Position numbers and translations under genes: made by a program. Positions 10,932-23,635 of a stretch of 64,000 bases of DNA are shown one piece after another. Every line of letters begins with the position of its first letter. Position 1 is the stretch's first letter. This DNA is from Nemertoderma westbladi (lineage: Eukaryota > Xenacoelomorpha > Nemertodermatida > Nemertodermatidae): the NCBI GenBank assembly GCA_032718475.1, contig JAUCBJ010000875.1:1-64000 (forward strand), read 5' to 3'. The notes beneath the pieces were generated by a model. It worked only from the letters and a program-made list of their open reading frames with translations. It had not been told where the DNA came from and did no database searches.

Positions 10932-12322
10932 GAGCTCGGCTCGGTCTGGCATAATTGGGCTCGATTCAGTTCGACTTGGCTTGATCGGCTCGATTGGGCT
11001 CGACTCAGCTTGATTGTGCTCGACTCGGCTCGGTCTGGCTCGACTTGGCTCAATTGGGCTCAACTCGGCTCGATTGGTCTCGACTCGTCTCGATTGGTCT
11101 CGACTCGGCTCGATTGGGATTGATTGGTCTTGACTCGGCTCGATTTGGATCAACTTGGCTCAGTCCGACTCGACTGGGCTCGGTCCGGCTCAATTGGGCT
11201 CGACTAGGCTTGATTGGGCTCGACTCGGCTCTATTGGGCTCGACTCGATTCGATTGGGCTTAACTCGGCTCAGTCTGGCTCGACTCGGCTTGATTAGGCT
11301 CAACTCGGCTCCGTCCGGCTCGACTCGCTCGACTCGGCTTGATTGGTCTCGACTCGACTCAGTCCGGCTCAATTTGGCGTGACATGGCTCGATTGGGTTC
11401 GGCTTGGCTCGGTCTGAGTCGACTCAGCTCGATTCGGCTCAATCGGCTCGATTGGCTTTGACTCAGCTCGGTCTGGCTCGACTTGGCTCAATTGGGCTCA
11501 ATCCGCTCGAAACGGCTCATTTCAAATAAAAGAGACAACAAGCTCGGCTCGGTCTGGCATGATTGGGCCCGATTCAGTTTGACTTGGCTTGATCGGCTCG
11601 GTTTGGCTCAATTGGGCTCGACTCGGCTTGATTGGGCTCGACTCGACTCAGCTCGATTCGGCTCAATCGGCTCGATTGGTCTCGACTCAGCTCGGTTGCG
11701 CTCGAATCGGCTCGAGTTGGCTCAACTTGGCTCAGTCCGGCTTGACTGGGCTCGGTCCGGCTCAATTGGGCTCGACTAGGCTTGATTGGGCTCGACTCGG
11801 CTCTATTAGGATCGACTCGATTCGATTGGGCTTAACTCGGCTCAGTCTGGCTCGACTCGGCTTGATTATGCTCAACTCGGCTCTGTCCGGCTCGACTCAG
11901 CTCGATTGGGTTCGACTCGGCTTGACTGGTCTCGACTCAACTCAGTCCGGCTCAATTTGGCGTGTCACGGCTCGACTCAGCTCGATTGGGTTCTGCTCGG
12001 CTCGGTCTGAGTCGACTCAGCTTTATTCAGCTCAATCGGCTCGATTGGGTTCGACTCGGCTCGGTCCGGCTCGACTTGGCTCAATTGGGCTCAATTCGAC
12101 TCAATTGATTGGGATTGATTGGGCTTGACTCGGCTCGATTTGGCTCAAATTGGCCCAGTCTGGCACGATTGGGCTTGACTTGGCTCGGTCCCACTCAATT
12201 GGGCTCGACTAGGATTGATTGGGCTCTACTCGGCTCTATTGGGCTCGACTCAACTTGATTGGGCTTGACTCGGCTCAGTCTGGCTTGCTCGACTTGATTG
12301 GGCTCAACTCGGCTCCATTCGG
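10932..12322 (+). repeat. Second 10-bp minisatellite array, inserted in the third satellite unit
   Basis: The array begins directly after the unit's GAGACAACGAG and ends directly before its GTGAAGACCTCG, replacing about 140 bases of normal unit. Composition is the same GGCTCGACTC/GGCTCGATTG pattern as at 5969-6745. At 11519-11545 a unit-derived tract, AAATAAAAGAGACAACAAG, recurs inside the array followed by the same GCTCGGCTCGGTCTGGCAT start seen at 10934, so a block of about 607 bases has been duplicated. The open frames over this array are not genes. Confidence 0.9.
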
Positions 12323-15300
12323 GTGAAGACCTCGTTTTGGAATTTCGAAACCACGCTGGTGCGATGCGCGATATCGTGTTTAGTTAATAAATTGAAAAAT
12401 CCATCAATTCATGTGCAACCAGTAATAAGAAATCGCGATAAAGTAATTAAATAAAAATTATTCTAGAAACATTTTCCTTCAAAAGTATGAAGTCTTGGCA
12501 TTGGTGACGCGAAACTAGGCTAGTGAGATTCAGGATATTGCGTTTAATATAAAAATCGAAAACGCTATCGAATTCCGTAAAGGCGTTAATAAAATACTGC
12601 AACTTTTTTGAAATTTGTAAAATTCTAGAACTAGAAAAAATGAACGGCGCTGTTTGGGGTTTCGAAACATGGATAGGCTGAAAGAGGACATCGAATTAAG
12701 TTGAAAAATGAAAACCCCATCGAATTTGGACAACGCGTTCTGGAGTTATAGCGGATCGAAAAAAATTGACCCCCCCCAGTCGCCAAAAATTTACAGTAAT
12801 TTAAAATTTTGCAAAAAAAATTTTTTGCGTTATTTTTGATGGCGAATCGATTGGCAGTACTGGCTACGAAAAAATTTTTTTTGAAATTTTTGGTCAGAAA
12901 AAAAAACATGGAAAAAGTATATTTTTAAAAAGATTTGATATCTTTGCAGAGAATGATCCAACTCTGTAACTTGGCAATCGCTCAAATCCATTCAGCTGAA
13001 TGGCACAGTAGAGTAAACTAAAGTAAATTCCCTATACAATGTTCTGAAGGGGTGACTGACAGAGAGTAATCCAACAATAAAACATTTTGCAATAATGTTG
13101 GCATTAATGTAGCCAACTCACTGTGTACGTAACAGTCATTCAGCTTACATTAGCAGAGTGAGATATTCGCATAGAATGCATTGGGAAGAGTAATTCAGCT
13201 GAGGCGATATTAGATTTCAAACTAAACCAACCAGTTAATAATGTTTGCTTTGACAGAGAGTGGTGGCCTATACAAACAGTATGGGTGTACTGAGTATAAT
13301 AATCTTGGCAACCTCATCGATTTATTACTAAGCCTTCTGTAGAAATGCATTACATAAGCCATTTTTCATCACGACACCAGCTGTTATTGGTGTTATTTTA
13401 CCATTGCGCCTATGGCGTTTTTTCGTTTATGTCTATTTTTCGAGCCCACGGCTCATGGACGAAATAGCGGAACATACCAGGGACCTTAGAATCGCGGTAT
13501 CCAGCCGCTGTGAAAATTTCATCAAAATCGTTAGAGTAGTTTTGGCTGTAGATCAGTCAGCCAGCCAGTCAGTCAGCCAGTCAGCTAACAATTCTTACAG
13601 TAATGAACCTCTCGGTTCCTAACTAGTGACGGGCCTAGCGGCCCGATAAGGAACCGACTTTTTATTTTAAATAAAAGAGACAACGAGAATTAGTATAGAA
13701 CTAATAATTATGTACAAATACAATCATATTCCATACAATAATTATTAATAAATTCGATCTATTATTAGTTGCTCAATTCTAGAACAAAATCGACCTGCAA
13801 CTAGTGAAGACCTCGTTTTGGAATTTTAAAACCACGCTGGTGCGATACGCGATATCGTGTTTAGTTAATAAATTGAAAACTCCATCAATTCATGTGCAAC
13901 CAGTAATAAGAAATCGCGATAAAAGTAATTAAATAAAAATTATTCTAGAAAAATTTTCTTCAAAAAGTATGAAGTCTTGGCGTTGGTGACGCGAAACTAG
14001 GCTTGTGAGATTCAGGATATTGCGTTTAATATAAGAATCGAAAACGCTATCGAATTCCGTAAAGGCGTTAATAAAATACTGCAACTTTTTTGAAATTTGT
14101 AAAATTCTAGAACTAGAAAAAATTAAATTTTGAACGGCGCTGTTTGGGGTTTCGAAACATGGATAGACTGAAAGAGGACATCGAATTAAGTTGAAAAATA
14201 AAAACCCCATCGAATTTGGACAAAGCGTTCCGGAGTTATAGCGGATCGAAAAAAATTTACCCCCCCCAGTCGCCAAAAATTTACAGTAATTTAAAATTTT
14301 GCAAAAAAAATTTTTTTGCGTTATTTTTGATGGCAAATCGATTGACAGTACTGGCTATGAAAAAATTTTATTGAAATTTTTGGTCAGAAAATAAAACATG
14401 GAAAAAGTATCTTTTTAAAAAGATTTGATGTCTTTGCCTATGGTCAGAGAATGATCCAACTCTGTAACTTGGCAATCGCTCATATCCATTCAGCTGAATG
14501 GCACAGTAGAGTAAACTAAAGTATATTCCCTATACAATGTTCTGAAGGGGAGACTGACAGAGAGTCCAACAATAAAACATTTTGCAATAATGTTGACATT
14601 AATGTAGCCAACTCACTGTGTACTTAAGTCATTCAGCTTACATTAGCAGAGGGAGATATTCCCATAGAGTGCGCATTGGGAAGAGTAATTCAGCTGAGGC
14701 AATAATAGATTTCAAACTAAACCAACCAGTTAATATTTGCTTTGACAGAGTGTCCTAGGGCCTAAACAAACAGTATGGGTGTACTAAGTACAATAATCTT
14801 GGCAACCTCATCGATTTATACTAAGCCTTGTGTAGAAATCCATTACATAAGCCATTTTTCATCATGACACCAGCTGTTATTGGTGTTATTTTACCATTGC
14901 GCCTATGGCGTTTTTTCGTTTATGTCTATTTTTCGAGCCCACGGCTCATGGACGAAATAGCGGAACATACCAGGGACCTTAGAATCGCGGTATCCAGCCG
15001 CTGTGAAAATTTCATCAAAATCGTTAGAGTAGTTTTGGCTATAGATTAACCAGCCAGTCAATCAATCAGCCAACAATTCTTACAGTAATGAACCTCTCGG
15101 TTCCTAACTAGTGACGGGCCTAGCGGCCCGATAAGGAACCGACTTTTTATTTTAAATAAAAGAGACAACGAGAATTAGTATAGAACTAATAATTATGTAA
15201 AAATACAATCATATATCATACAATAATTATTAATAAATTCGTTCTATTATTAGTTGCTCAATTCTAGAACAAAATCGACCTGCAACTAGTGAAGACCTCG

Positions 15301-18300
15301 TTTTGGAATTTCGAAACCACGCTGGTGCGATGCGCGATATCGTGTTTAGTTAATAAATTGAAAACTCCATCAATTCATGTGCAACCAGTAATAAGAAATC
15401 GCGATAAATGTAATTAAATAAAAATTATTCTAGAAAAATTTTCCTCAAAAAGTATGAAGTCTTGGCATTGGTGACGCGAAACTAGGCTAGTGAGATTCAG
15501 AATATTGCGTTTAATATAAAAATCGAAAACGCTATCGAATTCCGTAAAGGCGTTAATAAAATACTGCAACTTTTTTGAAATTTGTAAAATTCTAGAACTA
15601 GAAAAAATTAATTTTTGAACGGCGCTGTTTGTGGTTTCGAAACATGGATAGGCTGAAAGAGGACATCGAATTAAGTTGAAAAATGAAAACCCCATCGAAT
15701 TTGGACAAAGCGTTCCGGAGTTATAGCGGATCGAAAAAAATTGACCCCCCCCAGTCGCCAAAAATTTACAGTAATTTAAAATTTTGCAAAAAAAAATTTT
15801 TTGCGTTATTTTTGATGGCGAATCGATTGGCAGTACTGGCTACGAAAATTTTTTTTTGAAATTTTTGGTCAGAAAAAAAAACATGGAAAAAGTATATTTT
15901 TAAAAAGATTTGATGTCTTTGCCTATGGTCAGAGAATGATCTAACTCTGTAACTTGGCAATCGCTCAAATCCATTCAGCTGAATGGCACAGTAGAGTAAA
16001 CTAAAGTAAATTCCCTATACAATGTTCTGAAGTGGAGACTGACAGAGAGTATTCCAACAATAAAACATTTTGCAATAATGTTGACATTAATGTAGCCAAC
16101 TCACTGTGTACGTAACAGTCATTCAGCTTACATTAGCAGAGTGAGATATTCCCATAGATTGCATTGGGAAGAGTAATTCAGCTGAGGCGATATTAGATTT
16201 CAAACTAAACCAACCAGTTATTGTTTGCTTTGACAGAGAGTGGTGGCCTATACAAACAGTATGGGTGTACTGAGTATAATAATCTTGGCAACCTCATCGA
16301 TTTATTACTAAGCCTTCTGTAGAAATGCATTACATTACATAAGCCATTTTTCATCACGACACCAGCTGTTATTGGTGTTATTTTACCATTGCGCCTATGG
16401 CGTTTTTTCGTTTATGTCTATTTTTCGAGCCCACAGCTCATGGACGAAATAGCGGAACATACCAGGGACCTTAGAATCGCGGTATCTAGCCGCTGTGAAA
16501 ATTTCATCAAAATCGTTAGAGTAGTTTTGGCTGTAGATCAGTCAGTCAGCCAGCCAGTCAATCAATCAGCCAACAATTCTTACAGTAATGAACCTCTCGG
16601 TTCCTAACTAGTGACGGGCCTAGCGGCCCGATAAGGAACCGACTTTTTATTTCAAAGAAAAGAGACAACGAAAATTAGTATAGAACTAATAAGTATGTAA
16701 AAATACAATCATATTTCATACAATAATTATTAATAAATTCGATCTATTATTAGTTGCTCAATTCTAGAACAAAATCGACCTGCAACTAGTGAAGACGCTG
16801 GTGCAATGCGCGATATCGTGTTTAGTTAATAAATTGAAAACTCCATCAATTCATGTGCAACCAGTAATAAGTAATCGCGATAAATGTAATTAAATAAAAA
16901 TTATTCTAGAAAAATTTTCCTCAAAAAGTATGAAGTCTTGGCATTGGTGACGCGAAACTAGGCTAGTGAGATTCAGGATATTGAGTTTAATTATAATAAT
17001 CGAAAACGCTATCGATTTCTGTGAAGGCGTTAATAAAATACTGCAACTTTTTTGAAATTTGTAAAATTCTAGAACTAGAAAAAATTAATTTTTGAACGGC
17101 GCTGTTTGGGGTTTCGAAACATGGATAGACTGAAAGAGGACATCGAATTAAGTTGAAAAATAAAAACCCCATCGAATTTGGACAAAGCGTTCCGGAGTTA
17201 TAGCGGATCGAAAAAAAATTTACCCCCCCCCAGTCGCCAAAAATTTACAGTAATTTAAAATTTTGCAAAAAAATTTTTTTGCGTTATTTTTGATGGCGAA
17301 TCGATTGGCAGTACTGGCTACGAAAAATTTTTTTTTGAAATTTTTGGTCTGAAAATAAAACATGGAAAAAGTATCTTTTTAAAAAGATTTGATGTCTTTG
17401 CCTATGGTCAGAGAATGATCCAACTCTGTAACTTGGCAATCGCTCAAATCCATTCAGCTGAATGACACAGTAGAGTAAACTAAAGTAAATTCCCTATACA
17501 ATGTTCTGAAGGGGAGACTGACAGAGAGTAATCCAACAATAAAACATTTTGCAATAATGTTGCATTAATGTAGCCAACTCACTGTGTACGTAACAGTCAT
17601 TCAGCTTACATTAGCAGAGTGAGATATTCCCATAGATTGCATTGGGAAGAGTAATTCAGCTGAGGCGATAATAGATTTCAAACTAAACCAACCAGTTAAT
17701 ATTTGCTTTGACAGAGAGTGCAGGGCCTAAACAAACAGTATGGGTGTACTAAGTACAATAATCTTGGCAACCTCATCGATTTATTACTAAGCCTTGTGTA
17801 GAAATGCATTACATAAACCATTTTTCATCAGGACACCAGCTGTCATTGGTGTTATTTTACCATTGCGCCTATGGCGTTTTTTCGTTTATGTCTATTTTTC
17901 GAGCCCACGGCTCATGGACGAAATAGCGGAACATACCAGGGACCTTAGAATCGCGGTATCTAGCCGCTGTGAAAATTTCATCAAAATCGTTAGAGTAGTT
18001 TTAGCTGAAGATCAGTCAGCCAGCCAGCCAGTCTCGAGCAATTCTTACAGTAATGAACCTCTCGGTTCCTAACTAGTGACGGGCCTAGCGGCCCGATAAG
18101 GAACCGACTTTTTATTTTAAATAAAAGAGACAACGAGAATTAGTATAGAACTAATCGTTATGTAAAAATACAATCATATTTCATACAATAATTATTAATA
18201 AATTCAATCTATTATTAGTTGCTCAATTCTAGAACAAAAACGACATGCAACTAGTGAAGACCTGGTTTTGGAATTTCGAAACCACGCTGGTGCGATGCGC

Positions 18301-21083
18301 GATATCGTGTTTAGTTAATAAATTGAAAACTCCATCAATTCATGTGCAACCAGTAATAAGAAATCGCGATAAATGTAATTAAATAAAAATTATTCTAGAA
18401 AAATTTTCCTCAAAAAGTATGAAGTCTTGGCATTGGTGACGCGAAACTAGGCTAGTGAGATTCAGGATATTGCGTTTAATATAAAAATCGAAAACGCTAT
18501 CAAATTCCGTAAAGGCGTTAATAAAATACTGCAACTTTTTTAAAATTTGTAAAATTCTAGAACTAGAAAAAATTAATTTTTGAACGGTGCTGTTTGGGGT
18601 TTCGAAAAATGGATAGGCCTAAAGAGGACGTCGAATTAAGTTGAAAAATAAAAACCCCATCGAATTTGGACAAAGCGTTCCGGAGTTATAGCGGATCGAA
18701 AAAAATTGACCCCCCCCAGTCGCCAAAAATTTACAGTAATTTAAAATTTTGCAAAAAAAATTTTTTGCGTTATTTTTGATGGCGAATCGATTGGCAGTAC
18801 TGGCTACAAAAAAAATTTTTTGAAATTTTTGGTCAGAATAAAAAACATGGAAAAAGTATCTTTTTAAAAAGATTTCATGTCTTTGCCTATGGTCAGAGAA
18901 TGATCCAACTCTGTAACTTGGCAATTGCTCAAATCCATTCAGCTGAATGGCACAGTAGAGTAAACTAAAGTAAATTCCCTATACAACGTTCTGAAGGGGA
19001 GACTGACAGAGAGTAATCCAACAATAAAACATTTTGCAATAATGTTGGCATTAATGTAGCCAACACACTACTGTGTACTAAACCGTCATTCAGCTTACAT
19101 TAGCAGAGGGAGAAACTTGGATACTCAACAAGAATGCATTGGGAAGAGTTATTCAGCTGAGGCAATAATAGATTTCAAACTAAACCAACCAGTTTATATT
19201 TGCTTTGACAGGGCCTAAACAAACAGTATGGGTGTACTGAGTACAATAATCTTGGCAACCTCATCGATTTATACTAAGCCTTGTGTAGAAATGCATTACA
19301 TAAGCCATTTTTCATCACGACACCAGCTGTCATTGGTGTTATTTTACCATTGCGCCTATGGCGTTTTTTCGTTTATGTCTATTTTTCGAGCCCACGGCTC
19401 ATGGACGAAATAGCGGAACATACCTGAGACCTTAGAATCGCGGTATCTAGCCACTGTGAAAATTTCATCAAAATCGTTAGAGTAGTTTTGGCTGTAGATT
19501 AGCCAGCCAGTCAATCAATCAATCAATCAGCCAACAATTCTTACAGTAATGAACCTCTCGGTTCCTAACTAGTGACGGGCCTAGCGGCCCGATAAGGAAC
19601 CGACTTTTTATTTTAAATAAAAGAGACAACGAGAATTAGTATAGAACTAATAATTATCTAAAAATACAATCATATTTCATACAATAATTATTAATAAATT
19701 CGATCTATTATTAGTTGCTCAATTCTAGAACAAAATCGACCTGCAACTAGTGAAGACCTCGTTTTGGAATTTCGAAACCATGCTGGTGCGATGCGCGATA
19801 TCGTGTTTAGTTAATAAATTGAAAACTCCATCAATTCATGTGCAATCAGTAATAAGAAATCGCTATAAATGTAATTAAATAAAAATTATTCTAGAAAAAT
19901 TTTCCTCAAAAAGTATGAAGTCTTGGCATTGGTGACGCGAAACTAGGCTAGTGAGATTCAGAATATTGCGTTTAATATAAAAATCGAAAACGCTATCGAA
20001 TTCCGTAAAGGCGTTAATAAAATACTGCAACTTTTTTGAAATTTTTAAAATTCTAGAACTAGAAAAAATTAATTTTTGAACGGCGCTGTTTGGGGTTTCG
20101 AAACATGGATAGGCTGAAAGAGGACATCGAATTAAGTTGAAAAATAAAAACCCCATCGAATTTGGACAAAGCGTTCCGGAGTTATAGCGGATCGAAAAAA
20201 ATTGACCCCCCCCAGTCGCCAAAAATTTACAGTAATTTAAGATTTTGCAAAAAAAAATTTTTTGCGTTATTTTTGATGGCGAATCGATTGGCAGTACTGG
20301 CTACGAAAATTTTTTTTTGAAATTTTTGGTCAGAAAAAAAAACATTGAAAAAGTATATTTTTAAAAAGATTTGATGTCTTTGCCTATGGTCAGAGAATGA
20401 TCTAACTCTGTAACTTGGCAATCGCTCAAATCCATTCAGCTGAATGGCACAGTAGAGTAAACTAAAGTAAATTCCCTATACAATGTTCTGAAGGGGAGAC
20501 TGACAGAGAGTAATCCAACAATAAAACATTTTGCATTAATGTAGCCAACACACTGACTGTGTACGTAAGTCATTCAGCTTACATTAGCAGAGGGAGAAAC
20601 TTGGATACTCACTCCCCTAGAATGCATTGGGAAGAGTAATTCAGCTGAGGCGATAATAGATTTCAAACTAAACCAACCAGTTAATAATGTTTGCTTTGAC
20701 AGAGAGTGGTTTGCCTATACAAGCAGTATGGGTGTACTGAGTATAATAATCTTTGCAACCTCATCGATTTATACTAAGCCTTGTGTAGAAATCCATTACA
20801 TAAGCCATTTTTCATCACGACACCAGCTGTCATGGGTGTTATTTTACCATTGCGCCTATGGCGTTTTTTCGTTTATGTCTATTTTTCGAGCCCACGGCTC
20901 ATGGACGAAATAGCGGAACATACCAGGGACCTTAGAATCGCGGTATCTAGCCGCTGTGAAAATTTCATCAAAATCGTTAGAGTAGTTTTGGCTGTAGATT
21001 AGTCAGTCAGTCAGTCAGTCAGTCAGTCAGTCAGCCAGCCAGTCTCGAGCAATTCTTACAGTAATGAACCTCTCGGTTCCTAA
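12323..21083 (+). repeat. 1.49-kb satellite array, right block
   Basis: The marker CATTGCGCCTATGGCG recurs at 13402, 14895, 16387, 17861, 19348 and 20848, spacing 1493, 1492, 1474, 1487 and 1500 bases. Copies are nearly identical apart from small indels, mostly in A and T runs and in the CAGT/CAGC tract. The array stops within the hairpin, just after TCGGTTCCTAA. Short Phe/Ile-rich minus-strand frames and R-D-L-R-I-A-V-S plus-strand frames recur but vary in length from copy to copy, so I see no protein-coding role. Confidence 0.95.
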
Positions 21084-21159
21084 TTAACACAGCTATATCA
21101 CAAAAAAGGAAACAAATCACCTGCAAAATCATTTTGGCTCATTGAAACTTCTGACATTG

Positions 21160-21400
21160 AGGTTGAATTTCATTTATTACATCTAAATGAAAGCAGCTCA
21201 ACCAATGATCAATTTCCAGTAAACCTTGTAAAGTTAGGCGCGAAACAAATATCAGTTCACTTATCAAAATTGATAAACATCTCATGGCAAACACAGAAAT
21301 TCCCCGACCTCCTTAAGCAAGCCCGAATTACTCCTGTGTATAAAGCTGATGACCCACTTGAACCGGGAAACTACCGACCCATTTCTTTATCCAAGGACAC
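21160..21400 (+). pseudogene. Reverse transcriptase fragment of a CR1/Jockey-type LINE
   Basis: Translation runs without a stop from E-V-E-F-H-L-L-H-L to A-R-I-T-P-V-Y-K-A-D-D, then P-L-E-P-G-N-Y-R-P-I-S-L. This is the start of the palm: the region with W-x-x-A-x-I-x-P-V-Y-K and the N-Y-R-P-I-S-L box of non-LTR reverse transcriptases. Only about 80 residues remain; the fingers, catalytic F-A-D-D box and thumb are absent. The fragment abuts the end of the satellite array and breaks off after S-L-S-K. Confidence 0.75.
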
Positions 21401-22860
21401 TAATTCCCAACACAATATACATATTATACTGACCGATGCCCGTACTGATTTTATAAACCTCGCAACATTTATATTCTGATTTATTCTCGTACTTTTGTAC
21501 GATTGTGTGTTCCAGGGTTTTGTGGGGTTTGGGTTCGGGGGCGGGGGGGGGGGGGGGGGGGGGTTGGTCTGATGGGGGCAGCTTTGATATATGTGTGACC
21601 GTATCATAATATAATTTCATAATTTCACCTTCAAAGGGCGTCCACCACTCTACTCGCTTTGTGAACTGGTGGCGTCCTGCGATATCACACCACTACAACA
21701 TCTTAAATTTAAAATGTTTGTGCTTGTATAATCTAGTAAAATCGCGAATAAATAAAATAAAAGTAAGTACAATAGTTTTCTCACTGGATTCCAGAATTCT
21801 AAAATGTCTTAGTGGTTTCCCATCTGTTCAGCAGGCAGAGCCATGAGAGAACATGGTGAGGAGATGTAAGAACACACTGGTCAATGCATAATGATAATGG
21901 GTAGTGATCATATGGTAGGTTGAGATGGGTTAATACCTCAAGGGAGTTTATAGATTTCAGCAGTGAAGTACTAACTAATATAGGGTCAACCTCGGAGATT
22001 GGCTTTCCCAGCCTGTGGAAGTTTAAAGTAAACACAAGCGAAAATGAGGTCAACATCGCAGCAGTTATCATTTAATACAGTGTCCATGTCCAATGGTGGT
22101 TTGTAGACCACATTGTACTGCTTAAACCTTTGTTCATCAGTTAGTTTACATAACGGATCAAGTGAGTGATTTTATTCGTGTTGGTCGTGATGGGTGACAC
22201 CGTCTGGCACGACCTCCCAATGAGTGCCTATTACAAGAGCGATCCCTGAGGCACTTCGACACCCAGAAAACCAATATGTCACCTCAAACAGTTATTGAAA
22301 CAATTAACACCCTACCCTGGCTTGTAAGGACCCCAAAGGTCAACTTACAAGCATGGAACTGCCAATGGGACCAAATTGCAAGTCATTGCATGTACTGTAT
22401 AGTGTACAGTGCATTGTAACCAACCTACAAGGTAACGGCATCCTAACATTATGCCGTCACCAATAGGAAGAGAGTGAGATTAATTAAGACAAAGTAAACG
22501 ATTAATCAAATGGCACCAGCCAATAGCAGAACAGCGCCCAGTATACAGGCATCTCAAACCATGAGAGGCTGATTTAGTTTAATGGTTTCTGTATTACGGA
22601 TTTTGTAGTACTGGCTATTGACCCAGAGTTCTTTGTGCAATGACATCGGATTCAGACTTGTACTATTACTAGTAACTAACTGTTTATTACCTATGCTATA
22701 TCATATTATACATGGAAGCAGAAACAAGAAGCTAGTTTTCCCCAATGTCCAGGTCGTCCCCTACAGAACCAGTTAAAATAGACCTCTACCTAACAAACTA
22801 TATCACCTGCTTGGTAACCAGCCGCCTGTTTACTTAAGATCTAGCTTGCTACTGTGACAG
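21401..22860. other. Non-coding region
   Basis: A G tract of about 22 bases lies at 21543-21563. The rest is unremarkable AT-rich sequence with no frame or repeat that I can name. Confidence 0.5.
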
Positions 22861-22876
22861 TTAAACTAATGGCAAA

Positions 22877-23201
22877 ATGAGAAGAAGCACACCAGCAGGA
22901 TCCATGATGGGCAGACACAGACTGATGCCGGCTGTGACACTGACTCTGTCAGTTACTGATAGCATCAAACACTTGCTGCTCGAGGAGGCAGCAGGGATGG
23001 AAGCATCAGGAGACAATCCTGAACATAACGGTCCAGTCCTAGGAGACGTAGGAAGTCGGGGCCAGCGAAAGCAACGCAGGGAGGATGCAGGATCGATAAT
23101 GAGTTCAGTGACGAGGAGGATGAGGACTTCAGTGGGGAATACAATCGCAACCATGATGGGAACCCTCATCGAGATAAAGAAACTTTGAAGGAACTACCGC
23201 T
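22877..23201 (+). pseudogene. Possible decayed exon with acidic stretch and good splice donor
   Basis: From 22877 a frame reads through S-V-T-D-S-I-K-H-L-L-L-E-E-A-A-G-M-E-A. From about 23020 the more protein-like frame is another one: R-I-D-N-E-F-S-D-E-E-D-E-D-F-S-G-E-Y. That frame runs to a consensus donor, GCT followed by GTAAGT at 23202. It may be one exon after an intron or a frameshifted remnant. No family is recognised. Confidence 0.25.
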
Positions 23202-23635
23202 GTAAGTTGAGAGATGTGTAAGAAGCTAATAGAACGGATAATGTTAATTCCAATCTATTAGATACTCTTTATTACGACTTATATTTTGAACATTTGAGTA
23301 AGATGGGCATTATTTTGTACATTTGATGCATTTGGTACATTTGTAAGATGGGCGCATCAGAAAGGACTGAACAATTAGCCACCAGGCTGACGGAAGGTAT
23401 AAGAACTCTTAGTAGTAGGAAGTTAATTTTACATGATGTGGTAGTAGGGGGACCTTTTATAGTGTGTGTGGTCGAAACAAGGCAAAATGGGGAAGGGGAA
23501 GTCAATGACAAGCATCCGGAGGAAGTAAACCCCGAGGACTCTGTGTCATCGGCAGGTTTAAAGCAAGGCCAGAGGTGCACGACTGCACGTAGTGGTATAT
23601 CTTTAAAATACATTACACTATCTATAATAAGACAG

